Shown piece by piece: positions 13,601 through 25,184 of a DNA stretch of 64,000 nt (its first letter is position 1; each line of letters starts with the position of its first letter). The DNA is from Hyposmocoma kahamanoa (lineage: Eukaryota; Arthropoda; Insecta; Lepidoptera; Cosmopterigidae). The notes under the pieces were generated by a model. It ran no database searches and was not told the origin of the DNA. It saw only the letters and a program-made list of their open reading frames with translations. Location of the stretch: assembly GCF_003589595.1 (NCBI RefSeq), contig NW_020653851.1, positions 21,627,260 to 21,691,259 on the forward strand. The letters are read 5' to 3'. The translations under genes and the position numbers were made by a program.

Positions 13601-16600
13601 ACATGAGAATCCCGAAGGACATTATACTATGGAAGTACCTAACTAAAGTAAACTAGTCTAGCAGTACTAACATCGGTAAGCTCACGTGTTCTGCGGACTG
13701 CGTATGCAGCGGAGCTTAATCTGCTGGCCAGGGAAGATATATGTGGGAAACCATTGAAGTTTACTATCTTAGTTCACTCCCAAGAAGACTGCTTTATTAA
13801 CAAGGTCTAACTTTTCTCCGTTTATTTCTATGCTTGGATTGGTCGATTTTACGTTAGGTAATTCAAATTTAACACATTTTGTCTTCTTGGCATTAAGCAA
13901 TAAATTATTAGCATTAAACCAATAAACTACCTTAGAGAGGGTATCATTAACATGGTCATAGTTAATGTCATGTCTGTCTGTTTTAAAAATCAAGTATGTG
14001 TCATCAGCAAACAACACTATTTCGCAATGGTCCTTAACAAAGAATGGCAGATCATTAATATAAATCAGAAATAAGAAAGGTCCAAGTATTGAGCCCTGCG
14101 GAACATCCATTTTTACCGGAGAACCCAAAGAAGTAACTCCATTTATGTCTACTTTCTGAATTCTACCATTGAGATATGACAAGACAAGTTTCGACGCCTT
14201 GCCATTTACACCGTAATGTTCCAGCTTCCTCGTAAGAGTAATATGATCAACGCAATCAAATGCCTTTGAGAGGTCACAGAAAACACCAATAGCATTCTGG
14301 GACCTTTCCCAAGCATCGTAGTCCTAACGCAGTACATTCTGTAAAACTTGCAAAGGTTTTCCATGTGAATAGTATAATGTCAATAATCTCTGCTGGCAAA
14401 TACCGTCGTAGCATGAATGTGAGTAGATTAAAAATATAGAACCACAAAAAAATCAGTTTGTAACCTATTTTCGAAGGAACCGGAAATGAATAAGTTGCAG
14501 AAATTTGCAACAAATTAAGTGTTACCATACCAAATACATACGAATGAAAAATTTGATTTTTTATGGCTTTGGACAAAACAGTTTGATCCCATTTTGAAAT
14601 CGGCGCAATAATCGATTATTTCGGTGGCGCTATAACATTAAAAAAAAAGTAGTTGTAATCAAACAATAAAACTTACTTTCTACTTTCAGACAGCTGCTTA
14701 ATTTCATAGATCAAGGCATCAATGACGTCACAAGCGTACTTCACGCGGTTTATTCCATGTTCAACAAGTTCAGATAATGGAGCACCCGCTTCAGTCTTTT
14801 CTCTTTTACTCCATACATACTCTTTATTTATATTTAGCTGCAAATTAACACAATTAAAACACCTTGCTGAACTCAAAGTAACAAATTATAAACAAACAAA
14901 AAAAAAATTGTATGGCCTACACTTCTACCTTGAGTTTGGTTATAATTTGTTATTGTATATTGTGTCCATAGGACCCGAGATACAGGGTTTCCCTAGTGCG
15001 CGGGGCTAAGAGTGTACGTTTTACAGTTTTTCCATACTAGTTAAAATATTTACGCAAACATCATTCAGACAGCGTACTTCGCAGATAGCCATCCTCCTTG
15101 TATCAATTTGCCAGATTTTTGCTTTTCAAAGTTGCCTAATAATTCTCAAAAGAAACTGACCTCTCCATTCTTAAGTAGTGTCTGGTTCTGGTTCTTGAAG
15201 TGTAGCAACCAAGTGGCGGCGTCTAGTGGCAGATCCACAAAGCCCTCGTGCGACTGCGAGTTTGACATTTCCTTGTGGCGAGGTACGCGCCGTAGCCACT
15301 CGGATACTGGAAAGAACCGACTCTTTGAGAATATAACCAGTATGACTACCAGACATGTTTGTGGAGTGACATACAAATATAGAGCAATATAATACTTTTT
15401 AATTATAATCACTTTCATCTACTCAAAAACTATGCAGGGGCAAAGAGACAAGTCTTGATTTAGAAATCAGTCTGATTAAAATCCTGTTATGAAGTTCTGA
15501 ATTTGAAATGTAGAAAATGAGTTTTAGATATTGGAAGATTACTAATCAGACAACTAGTAAAAAGCAATAAGACTTACCCCAGGGTACATGGACAATTAAA
15601 AAGCCCTCTTCATGCGCATAATGTAGAAGGTGGGCCATTGTTAAAGACTTTCCCGTTCCTTTTTCACCATCTAATAGTTTGTTAAGGAGCATTATATCAG
15701 ATACTAAGTTTAATTTAATTAGTCAATATCTGGATGATCACAAATGTTGAAGCAAGTACGAAAAACTTAAACTTAATAATCTGCACTGAACAAATCACTC
15801 ATAACAAGATGTGCACCTGGTTGTAAGTGACATGCCTCCATGATCCTCAGATCATGAGTGCCCCTCAGGGCACTATCATTTTACACATCACCCAGACACA
15901 TAAATTAATAAGTCCCAAGAGCCTGTGATTTCACCAGCGCCCTTACCCTTCAAAACCAAAATGCAGTAATGCTCACATTGCTGTTTGGTGGTAGAAATAG
16001 GTAAGGTGGCAGTGCTTCACTGGATGAACTCTTTATTGTTAATATTTTCCATATCACATACAAGAAAATTGTCTTATTAGATTCCTAACAGAAGTTTTCC
16101 AAATTGAGTGAGTGAAGCTGTTATGGCTCCCCCTCAAACGGAACAATTTCCAAATGGAATTACTAGGCTATCCCTCAACTAATATGCATGAAACTTAAAT
16201 AAAACCTCTAAGCATAAAAATTACAATTGTACAGATTGTGAAGCATACATTTTTTGTTTTTAACCTGCGACCTTGAAATAATTGAGGTAAAAAACCACCT
16301 TGCTAAGTCTATGGGAAAAATATTCAATTGTATAATTTGCGAACACAAATGTGCAGAAATGTGAAAACAGAAAAATAAGAAAGATTGCTGAAGTTCTGTA
16401 GGGAATGAATATTCCTATACTTCATTTCAATCCATTTTGAACAAAAAGTAAACAAACAAGTCACAAACGCCAACTACAAATTGATTAATTAATTGAATGA
16501 ATCGATTTGTTCAATTCAGTCATACTAGCGGATTTCCTTACATAACCTATTAAGCATTTTAAAATTTCAATTTAAATCCTCCTTCAAATCCTTACACTTA

Positions 16601-17727
16601 GATACTCGTTTGATTGCAATTGAAATGTATGAATTAATAATCCATTACCAAACTTTAATTAATTCAACCGAATGTTTTTTTTTCGAACAGCACTATGCAA
16701 CCATAGGTAAGTCATAGAAGTATAGAGAAATAATAACCTCACTTTCTGACTACCATTTTTCAAATACAAGTTTACGATGCTATTCAAGTGAATATTGTCG
16801 GAAAAAGTGATGATATATCAAGTCAAAATCTTCGAAATATACATGAAAGTGTTACTTATTCAATTTATTGAGTTATTGCTTTAGAATTAACCAAACAGGT
16901 TTGTTTACGTTTTGTTCAAAATGGATTGGAACAGACTATAGTAATATTGTTGTTTTTCATGATACCAAATGACGATGGGACTAACAAGGTGTGTCTCCGG
17001 TGGTAAGCTACACCCCTGTCTACAGCAGTTGTAGTGCCACTCAGAGCTTTAAATCACAAAGATCTGAGGGGCACTGCCACTGCACCCGTCACCCTTATAC
17101 ATAAGGTGAGTACTCTCATGTGCCTGTAATTTCAAATTATTAATAATAATCTATAATTTCAAAGTGGCAGTACTTCCTAAGATGCGATCATTCACAAGCA
17201 GCTCTACCGTTATTAAAATTCTTCTTATTTGTATGAAAAGGATACATAAAACATATCGAATAACTGGTTTGTTAAGGTCCGAAGCTTTTATACAATTCAT
17301 TAGGTCAATTGCAGGCCGACGCACCATCAGAGTGGTTTCTGTAAATGTTTTAGTTTGTTTCATGAAGCTCTTGGGAAACCCGCCATGTTGGAACAGTTGC
17401 TTACATACTTCCGGCTTTAATGTATAGAAAAGACCGATTTGATCGTCATTGTGTTGGGTCTGAAATTAATTTTCCGTCAGTTAATTTTTTTATAAGTTCA
17501 GATACCTAAAATTACGGCGTTGAGCTATTTATTCAAAATATTATCCAGGAAACGGAGTATTGTTAAGCTTAATTTTATGGTGTTTTCTACAATTATTTCT
17601 ATTTTATAGATTTTTTTTTAAGAATAAAATATAAGGCAAATCCACTTACAGGAGACAACTCATTTGTTCTAAAATTGACAGCCTGAGAGTAGCGCCGACA
17701 TAACAGCCTGCTACTACGGGACAACAT
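10632..17727 (-). CDS. DAP3: DAP3 / mitochondrial ribosomal protein S29
   Basis: GTP-binding protein of the mitochondrial 28S ribosomal subunit, also known as death-associated protein 3 (mRpS29 in flies). Exons on the minus strand: 17727-17650, 17459-17246, 15670-15578, 15306-15161, 14837-14677, 12695-12554, 12287-12195, 10820-10632; phases join to 371 residues plus TAA. The N-terminus (MLSRSSRLLCRRYSQ) is basic and Arg/Ser-rich, as expected of a mitochondrial presequence. The P-loop GEKGTGKS sits in exon 3 after RYVL. Exon 4 carries GFVDLPLDAATWLLHF, exon 5 EYVWSKREKTEAGAPLSELV, exon 6 the Walker-B-like FVAIDGFN, and exon 8 GFDHLDPFVPVEV. Introns contain a LINE (12970-14300) and copies of the GACGGGACGAAC repeat; one copy ends about 30 bp from the exon 2 donor. 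Confidence 0.95.
10821..12194. other. DAP3 intron, mostly featureless
   Basis: AT-rich, no exon-like frame on either strand. It holds a decayed fragment of the GACGGGACGAAC-type repeat at about 11085-11221 and part of the ACACATAGGAAATGAAAC repeat at about 10905-10985. I see nothing else. Confidence 0.5.
12430..12472. repeat. 43-bp hairpin in a DAP3 intron
   Basis: GGGACTTCCT at one end pairs with AGGAAGTCCC at the other, and AGGTG pairs with CACCT inside. It looks like the stem of a repeat tail rather than a gene. Confidence 0.6.
12970..14300 (-). mobile_element. CR1/Jockey-like LINE, 5'-truncated, in DAP3 intron
   Basis: Minus-strand reverse transcriptase remnant. 14182-13769 encodes PQGSILGPFLFLIYINDLP followed by the catalytic FADDT and a NAKKTKCVKF stretch; 13541-13269 continues with the C-terminus (RVSLRENF, then MVPRFRLTKVNNSFMG and YNKIPEHILSL). 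Frame breaks separate the pieces, so it is dead. The plus-strand left end reads CTAAGTCAAAGTCAAAG, that is, a TTTGAC microsatellite tail on the element's 3' end, a CR1-type feature. Two further copies lie near 60-62 kb. Confidence 0.85.
14962..15020 (+). repeat. Fragment of the CCGTGGCCGAA tRNA-SINE tail
   Basis: Shares CCATAGGACCCGAGATACAGGG and the CCCTAGTGCG-GGGCTA motif with the fuller copies at 46.2 and 53.5 kb. Only the post-tRNA body remains. Confidence 0.6.
16970..17216 (+). repeat. GACGGGACGAAC-type repeat next to DAP3 exon 2
   Basis: Diverged copy with TGCCACTCAGAGCTTTAAAT, GATCTGAGGGGCACTGCCAC and AAGTGGCAGTACTTCC landmarks. It ends about 30 bp from the splice donor at 17245. Confidence 0.75.
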
Positions 17728-18030
17728 GGTGTATTCACTAATTAATTACTTTACAACTTCACAGTAAGACTACAAATTCTTCTTTTATATGCTATTGCCC
17801 CTTAAAAAAAATAGTTAGCAACATAACCTCAAATAAGCAAACGTCAAATTAGTTCCGTTCGGAAAAATAGCTTTTTCCCGAAGGCTATGGATTTTCGTTG
17901 AAAAGTACTAATGATAAGTATAAATTAAGGTATGGTCGGTGCGGTGGTCGGTACCGCAAACTAAGAAGATATTCATTAGTATAGCTCATTTAAAGATAGT
18001 TGATAATTGTTATTACTGTAGTAAATGTTC
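17728..18030. promoter_or_regulatory. DAP3 upstream region
   Basis: About 300 bp between the DAP3 start codon and the DD41D transposon. No clear TATA box. Any DAP3 promoter must lie here or inside the transposon arm. Confidence 0.4.
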
Positions 18031-18032
18031 TA

Positions 18033-18505
18033 TACAGTGTGTCCCTGGTAAAAGTGCACATACTGAACAGAGTGAGAGTAGACCACAATTGGTCGACGAA
18101 AAAAAATTAAAAAAAAATCTAAAAAATAAATTGAATATTTTATGTGGGTTTATATTTTTTTGGCTCGGTCGGACGACTTAATTTGCATAAAACGTTATAA
18201 CTTTTTTTTTACTAGCTTTATTGCAACAAAATAAAAACTGTTAGCATTGTTATTAGTAGCACATCAAAATTACATTATAACTATGTAGACTTTAAAACAA
18301 AAAAATATTAAAAAAAATAATTTATCCAAAATTTATTTTAAAAAATCGTAAAATTTTCTCTATAAGTCAATTTTCGCAAAAAAAATCCCTATTTATTGCA
18401 TTATTTTCACAATTCTTCTAATTTTACATGATATTAGCTTTCAAATAAAAAAAAACATCATGGATCTATCCCAATTAAAACAAAAGTTATAGGCGTTTAA
18501 ACTGT
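18033..18505 (+). repeat. Left inverted repeat of DD41D element
   Basis: Pairs with 19962-20436. Recognisable landmarks in both arms are the GTGGTC / GTCGAC block, the CATAAAACGTT block and the AAATAGGGATTTTTT block. Confidence 0.88.
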
Positions 18506-18717
18506 ACACGTGCTCTATTGTATCACCTGCCGCTGTCCGTGCATCCTCAGGTAGAGACCCTTTTTTTTAAATCTTTTGTTTACGAACACTGCTCCACATC
18601 GTCGCGGGCTGAGGCCAAGGGTGAAGGGGCAGGGAGAAAACGTTAGACCTTATTTACAACAAATAAAAACCAGTTGCTCCGAAACATTCGCTGTGTACAC
18701 TGTGTTTTGTTTTCGTG

Positions 18718-19811
18718 ATGCCGCGCTTATCGGATTTCCCCGCAAATCATATCGCTGATATGCATTATTTCTACGGTTGGCATCATGGATCAGCAAGAGC
18801 TGCTTGCTTGGCCTACAGGGAGCAATATCCTGAACGACAACCGCAACCTTCAGCCCGTAACTTTCAAGAGGTTCACCGATTGCTATCTATCCACGGAATC
18901 GGTGGGCAACGCCGCGAAAGAGCCCGGCAAGTGATCGTTGACATTTCTATTGAGGAAGCTGTCCTCAGTAACTTATTTTCAAATCCCACAACGAGCATAA
19001 GACGCTTGGCTGCACACCACGGAATTTCAAAAACTTCAGTTTGGCGCATTCTAAAGAAGGAGGGGTTACACCCTTATCATTACCAACGAGTACAACATTT
19101 GCATGGCAATGCTGACTTCATTTCGAGATGTGTTTTTTCTACGTGGATTCAACGACAGTCCAGAATGGATCCTCAGTTTTCGCAACGTATTTTATGGATG
19201 GATGAATCTACTTTTACTCGCAACGGGATAACTAACGCGAGAAATCTACACAGATGGCGTATTTCGAATCCACACCTGAAAAGAGAGTCTACATTCCAAG
19301 TGCAGTTTTCTGTGAATGTTTGGGCAGGACTTATTGGTCGTTATTTAATAGGACCAGTCATTTTACCTGCAACGTTAAGAGGGGAGACATTTTTAAGCCT
19401 GTTGAGAGACGATTTGCCAGACCTACTAGAAGATGTGCCTATTCTTGCATTACAACGTATGTATCTGCAGATGGACGGGTGCCCCGCTCATTATTCGTTA
19501 AATGTGCGAAATTTTTTAAATGAGCGATATCCCAACAAGTGGATTGGCCGCGGAGGGCCAGTGGCATGGCCCCCGCGGTCACCAGACTTAACACCACTCG
19601 ACTACTTTTTTGGGGAGCCATGAAGCAAGCGGTATACAGTGAACCCATAAATACTCAAGCGGAACTTATCGACCGAATCAACCATTTCGCTCAAGAAATT
19701 AAAGAGAACGAAGATATGGTTCAATCCGCGACCAAACAAATAGTAATGCGGACGCTAATGTGCCTACAGCAAAATGGAAACCATTTTGAAAATCTTATGC
19801 ACAACATTTAA
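18718..19811 (+). pseudogene. DD41D transposase, one-base frameshift
   Basis: Transposase of the rosa-like DD41D branch of Tc1/mariner, the type often annotated with DUF4817. The ATG at 18718 opens an HTH-rich N-terminus (HGISKTSVWRILKKEGLHPY, residues 101-120). Catalytic residues by count: D162 (WMDEST), D253 (MDGCPAHY), D295 (SPDLTPLD), with 41 residues between the last two. After DYFF the frame breaks: one T appears to be missing from the T-run at about 19605-19611, and the family C-terminus (MKQAVYSEPINTQAELIDRI) continues in the next frame to 19811. Either a recent inactivating deletion or a homopolymer sequencing error. Confidence 0.9.
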
Positions 19812-19961
19812 TAAACAAATAAATACTTTTTGGCATAATATTATTTTTTATTTAACTTAAAGCTTACCAGCTTCATCTAAGTTGATGCGCTTCTTTTGTA
19901 ATGAGAGAAGTAGAGCTATGTAGATTAGATATGGACGGCGGCCGGCTGACTCAGATTAGGT

Positions 19962-20436
19962 GTGTACTTTAAACGCCTATAATTTTCGTTTTAATTAAGA
20001 TAAATTCAAGATTTTTTTTTTAGTTGAAAGATAATATCATGTAGAATTAGAAGAATTGTGAAAATAATGCAATAAATAGGGATTTTTTTTGCGAAAATTG
20101 ACATAAAGAGAAAATTTTACGATTTTTTAAAATAAATTTTGGATATATTACTATTTTTTTATATTTTTTTGTTTTAAAGTCTACGTAGTTATGATGTATT
20201 TTTGATGTACTACTAATAACAATGCTAATAGTTTTTACTTTGTTGCAATAAAGCTAGTAAAAAAAAAGTTAAAACGTTTTATGTAAATTAAGTCGTCCGA
20301 TCGAGCCAAAAAATTATAAACCCACATAAAATATTCAATTTATTTTTTAGATTTTTTTTTTAATTTTTTTTGTCGACCATTTGTGGTCTACTCTCACTCT
20401 GTTCAGTATGTGCACTTTTACCAGGGACACACTGTA
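19962..20436 (-). repeat. Right inverted repeat of DD41D element
   Basis: Complement of the left arm, ending at the TA at 20437. The arms differ by scattered substitutions and T-run length, so they are not freshly copied. Confidence 0.88.
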
Positions 20437-20789
20437 TAGTAAGGTATCCTTTTATTTATGTAATATTTAATTGTAAACATACTCGTTTTTACATGCTACA
20501 GTGGTGTCTCCAGCGGCAAACACTTGCCAGACGAAGCCCGAAAACCAGCAAATTACCACTAGGCTTTTAGTTTTTCTTCGTCATATTATAATAGATTTAA
20601 ACAATTATTTTATTTTAAATGTTGTGTGTTGTAGCGTCTATATTTTATTTTCCTAAAAATATACCGACACTTGTATTATGTCACTGAGCAACAAAATTTA
20701 TAGTGGTAATCATTGACTTACAATAATATAGTGGTAATACCAAAAGTTAAATAAGCCATGCTGGTAAAAATATTTTTTTACAATGCGTA

Positions 20790-21397
20790 GGACGCGTTCC
20801 CAGTTTCCCACTATGTCGTCACGTTTTATTATCGTTAGACGACTGTCGTGTCTAGCCTGTTCCCATATCACGACTATCTGTCGTGGACGATTTTTTATCG
20901 TTGAACGACTGTCGTGACTAGCTGTTCCCACTAGATCGTGACGACAATTTATCGTTTCACGACAGCCTCCTTGTCGTTTGCACGACATAATCGTTTGATG
21001 CATTGCAGTCGCTTGTATGTTCTTTTGGAAGCCGTTAGTGTGTGTTCACTCGAAATGGATGACGACGAAATTTTAGTAACATATTACTTTTAAAAATGCG
21101 GAAGAGGAAGCAAACAAAGAAAAGAAAATATAACGTGACATATAAAATAAAATGTGACGACAATAGGAGCTGCGACAATCTGTCGTCACGTTTTTATCGT
21201 GACGTTTTTTTATCGTCTGACGACTGTCGTTCTAGCTGTTCCCACTGTGACGACAGTTCGTCGTTGTAACGATAAAAAATCGTGAACGACAGTTAATCGT
21301 GTCGTGCTATATGTGACCAACTTCATTTAAATATACAAGTCACAATACTGTAAACTGCACGAGAATCTGTCGTCACGACATAGTGGGAACGCGCCCT
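20790..21397 (+). mobile_element. Harbinger-like non-autonomous element rich in CGTCACGA palindromes
   Basis: Left end GACGCGTTCCC...CCCACTATGTCGTCACG and right end complementary (CGTCACGACATAGTGGGAAC then GCGCCC), with GTA/TTA outside. Both halves contain repeated blocks of the type TATCGTxxACGACTGTCGT and GTTCCCACT, also in opposite orientation. A short frame near 21056 (MDDDEILVTYYF) resembles the start of a PIF/Harbinger nuclease, so this may be an internal-deletion derivative. A related copy lies at 60742-61497. Confidence 0.75.
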
Positions 21398-21481
21398 TAG
21401 TTTACATTTAATTTTATCAGAGCCTATAGAGCTATTATCCCTAGTAATAAAAACTCAAAAGTATTGTAATTAAGTTAAACT

Positions 21482-21487
21482 TTTATT
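21482..21487 (-). terminator. Poly(A) signal of URI1
   Basis: AATAAA on the minus strand, 24 bp after the URI1 stop codon. Confidence 0.65.
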
Positions 21488-21510
21488 ACTTTATCTTAAA
21501 TTCTACTACT

Positions 21511-24115
21511 TCATCTATTCTGTTGTCTTCTCTTCTTAAATATACTGACAGGCCGCTGTATTTCCGTGTATTGATTATCACTCTGATCAACCTTTTCAAT
21601 TACATCCTTAACCACTATTGTTTCTCTTTGTGACAGTGGGTCTTTTGATTCATTCTCTAATATTTTATTGTTCACGTTTGCAGATACACTAGGAATTGGT
21701 TCAGTATATTTTGATTTCTTTAAAATAGAAATTGTTTGATCACTAAACAAGTGTGAGAAAGCTTTATAAATATCACTAGGTTTCTGAATCCCTTTTGCAG
21801 GATCATAAGGTTCTCTGCAAGGCTCAATGTTAGAATGTTGGAAAATTATTTCTAATGTTTCACTGTCATCTTCGTCATTGAACGAAACTTTTCTGTTCAT
21901 TTTGGTAGTTTGACAGGGAGTAATGTCTTCTTCTGATTCTTCTATGTCATCTGTTTCTAAAATATCATTCAATCTGAAATATTAATAAATTGACATTGTT
22001 AGATAAATGTCCAAATATGGCTCATTGAATGTACAGGAAGTGAATGTTTGGTTGACTGATTTCATAATTGTTTTAACAAACAAAATATCGATATTGACAA
22101 AAAATACAAAGAAGTATCTTTTGATATTAGCACTTGTTTAAGTGTCAAATTGATTTTTTTTCTCCTCAATCTTCATTACTTTCAAAAATGTCTCTACATC
22201 TTACCTGTCCATTTCATCTTCTAACTCTTCCAGTTCTTCCATCTCATCAAGCTTCTTTAAAAGGTCTTGTTCAGTCTTACTATCACTTCTTTCTTTGTTC
22301 TTTAACTCCACTAACTTCTCTTCAAGCTCATTTTGTTTATCAAGCACTTTTTGCAATAATTCAAGTTTAGAATCACTATGATTTTCATTTGTCATTTCGT
22401 CTGTTTTCAATACAATCTTCTTTTCACTTGCTATGGCTTGTTTGTGATCACCTGGTATTTGAGTTTTTATTTTCGTACCTTCTATTGAAATAGTTTTTTC
22501 TTTTGACTCACCATATTTTAGTTCAGCAAGTTCATTTTCAAGTTCTTCCTGAAGTTCTAGTTCTTCCAGTTTCTGCCACAGTTCTTCATCTGTTACTTGT
22601 TTGTAATCTTCTTTTTTAATCTGACTCTGTTTGTACTTCTTGATATTCTCTCTGTGTTTTGCTCTCCATGCTTTGTCCTCTTCTTCAGTGTGTACCTCAA
22701 TGATATCTTGCCCTTCATTGTCATACAGTGTAGTCTTAGGAAAGGATAGTTGGTTTTCTAAATATTCTCTTTCTTTTCTGAATGAGCTTAATTTTGATTC
22801 AGCATCTTAAAATTAAACATTACAGAAAATAAATAGTAGTTTTTAGTTTCTTTAACTTTATGTATTTTAAATGGAAATTGAGAGAGCATTGGCAAAATTT
22901 CACACAGCACCAACAGCCAAAGCTAATTTTAAAAATAAATCTAATTCAGAAAAACAAAAATCTGTTAGATGTGAACTTTAAAGTCCCAATGGCTTTTATA
23001 GTGGGAATCTCGGTTTCGAATATTTCCAGAATCCTGATGATGTTTTGGTGTTTTTGAAGTTCAAAACTGATGTCTTCAGTTGCGCTCACTGTAATCACTT
23101 AACAGTATTAAAAAATCTACTAAATTAACTGGCACTTTTTATATAGATCTTAGCACAATCTGTGGGTATTGAAAAATGAAAATAATAAAATCAGATTCTC
23201 ACTATCTGAAATGCCCATTTTTTTTACACCCTCACTTTAAAAATGAAAAAGCTCTAAAGAAGAATTTAATTTTATAATAATTTGAGTTAACAAAGAACTT
23301 AACTGAAGTATTGTTTTTTGACTTACTAAATGTCTAACCTTGTTCTATGGTCACGGTTGACTGAGGCGGTAAAGTCATCAACCAGTTATATCCAATATTA
23401 ATCCAAACCACCCCATTTTTTCACCATAGTTACAAAAGTTATTAATTAAATACCTTATTTTTAATTTTACAAAGAACATTCCAATTTATGCAACATCTGT
23501 TTCACAAATTATTTTATTTTAACAATATGATTTTTTATCAAATCAAATCATTTATTTCTTTGTGATACACAGGTTATGAAGTTGTTACAAGAATGAATTT
23601 TGAATCACTGTGATCTGCCATATGGCATACAATATTATAAGTTAAATTTATTATTAAATCTGAAAATAGTTTCATTTCCTATGTGTAACAATCACGAAAA
23701 CCTAAGGACTTGATATTTCCCAGGATGATGATCCAAGTCTCGGTTTTTTCCCAGGATGCAGAAATGTAGTGAGTATTTAGAATTTGGAATGTACTGTAAA
23801 AGTTGTCTGAGAAAAAGAACCATGTTTACCTTTTATCCTATGTTGCCTTAATATCTCAGCTTGTTTCAAAGAACATTTGACAAAATAATCGGCTCCCAAA
23901 GCAACAGTCACTTCGTTAGTGTGTCTCAGTTCCCCTCTGAACAATATCCTGCTACCAATCGGAATTAGTGCCGGCACTTTTAGTTTATCGGAAAACGTAT
24001 TGAAGTCTATACATCTCAGGTTCTGTATATAATTTTCCCAGAAGCGAATGTTCCTTTCGTTCCCTGCCAAACTCTGTATAGAAATAAAGACCGACATGAA
24101 ATCATTATCAAGCAT
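21511..24115 (-). CDS. URI1: URI1, unconventional prefoldin RPB5 interactor
   Basis: Scaffold of the R2TP/prefoldin-like complex that binds RPB5 and helps RNA polymerase II assembly and TOR-linked control. Exons on the minus strand: 24115-23830, 22805-22205, 21973-21511; phases fit and give 449 residues with TGA at 21513-21511. The N-terminal alpha-prefoldin domain is plain in exon 1: VPALIPIGSRILFRGELRHTNEVTVALG. Exon 2 holds the RPB5-binding-type segment VTDEELWQKLEELELQEELE and a long acidic coiled coil ending LDEMEELEELEDEMDR. Exon 3 has RKVSFNDEDDSETLEI, KPSDIYKAFSHLF and the C-terminal RPVSIFKKRRQQ motif. TAA two codons upstream supports this ATG. The gene is divergent from NBAS. Confidence 0.93.
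22806..23829 (-). other. URI1 intron 1
   Basis: Splits exon 1 from exon 2 in phase 1, rejoining as a GAT codon. Bases 23560-23740 hold a copy of the ACACATAGGAAATGAAAC-type repeat. A short open stretch at 22990-23087 looks exon-like but is not needed. Confidence 0.6.
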
Positions 24116-24654
24116 CCTTTATGTTATCGTGTAAATTATATAAAACACCTAAAGTAAGTATTTTTTACTGGTGTACTCACCTCATGATAAATATTACTTA
24201 GAAAATTCATTTATATACAAAAGTAAAATAGTTTTGGTATAATATAGGTGAAAATAGAGTATATAATCTATGGATGAAAACAAGTGGTTTGTGGGTGAAA
24301 ATGACAACATAACCTCAATTCGCAACAATAATAATACGTTTAGAAATGGTTTCGTAACCAAAATTGTCAAAAACAATTTTCCGAACGACAGTATGACGTT
24401 GGACAGTTTTCTTGTAGCTATTTAAATTGATTTGCCTACTCTGTACTACATTGCACCGCCACTAATATTGAGTATAGTTTCTCAGTGGCAAGCTGGTATT
24501 TACTTGGTGTATAAAATAGTCAGGTTCGTGCTCTAAAAACGTATGTCGTTCCTGTCAAATTTTGCGATCGAATCGTCAGCATAAAATATTAATTAAAACG
24601 TTTCCAATGCATTAAAACCGCATGAAATAATTTGTAACAACACAATTACTTACA
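24116..24654. promoter_or_regulatory. Shared divergent promoter region, URI1 / NBAS
   Basis: 539 bp between two start codons facing apart. AT-rich, with no obvious TATA box or repeat. A bidirectional promoter is the simplest reading. Confidence 0.5.
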
Positions 24655-25184
24655 ATGGAAGAGAAAAAGTCAATACTGCACGAATTATACGTGTTTTCCG
24701 AATGGAAACCAGAACCCGAATATTTAGTAAGTTTTAACATAATTTAAGATTATTTTGCTGAATTTTACCTAAAAGCCTTGATAATATGTTAAAACATTGT
24801 TCTATTTATATATTGGACTTGACAAGTTAATAGATAGGTGTAGTTTGGAGAAGTTGTAATTGGCGAAATCATTGATTTTTTTTTCAGCAAAAGTCTGACA
24901 ACATTTTACCTGAAAACATATCATCCCTTTGGAGATGGTTAAATTTTTTTGGGCCTAAGAAGAGACTTATTGATAGCATCACAGCGTAAGTGTGTTTAAT
25001 AACTTTCAGATAAATTAATTAATTATTTTTTTATCATAATGTTTTTTTAGTTTTAAAGAAAGACAACAAAAGTGGCACATCGCTCTGGGCGATGCGGGCA
25101 AAGTGATAGCTGTACTTGCAGATAATATCCTTGAGATCAGAACCAAGCGTTCTGAATATGCTACTATTGCAGCTAGAACTACAG
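24655..25184 (+). other. NBAS: NBAS exons 1-3, N-terminus
   Basis: Starts MEEKKSILHELYVFSEWKPEPEY. Exon 2 gives ENISSLWRWLNFFGPKK and exon 3 KWHIALGDAGKVIAVLADN with EIRTKRSEYATI, matching the lead into the NBAS beta-propeller. Exon 3 ends in phase 1; the next visible exon begins in phase 0, so these two cannot splice directly. Confidence 0.9.

Larger units (their letters stand above)
18033..20436 (+). mobile_element. Tc1/mariner-like DD41D transposon with very long inverted repeats
   Basis: Ends read TACAGTGTGTCCCTGG and its complement, flanked by TA at 18031-18032 and 20437-20438, the Tc1/mariner target duplication. The inverted repeats run inward about 475 bp each (to about 18505 and from about 19962), with small indels. 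The single gene sits between them. Long repeats of this kind are unusual for the group, where 20-200 bp is typical. Confidence 0.92.

Noticed and set aside
13769..14182. Working reverse transcriptase gene
   Set aside because: The motif is recognisable, but the element is truncated and its parts lie in broken frames.
20790..21397. CRISPR-like array of short palindromes
   Set aside because: Blocks are irregular, in both orientations and without constant spacers; the genome is eukaryotic and the ends match a DNA transposon.
22990..23087. Possible extra URI1 exon on the minus strand
   Set aside because: It has an acceptor but no usable donor in phase, and URI1 exons 1 and 2 already join in phase with collinear family sequence.
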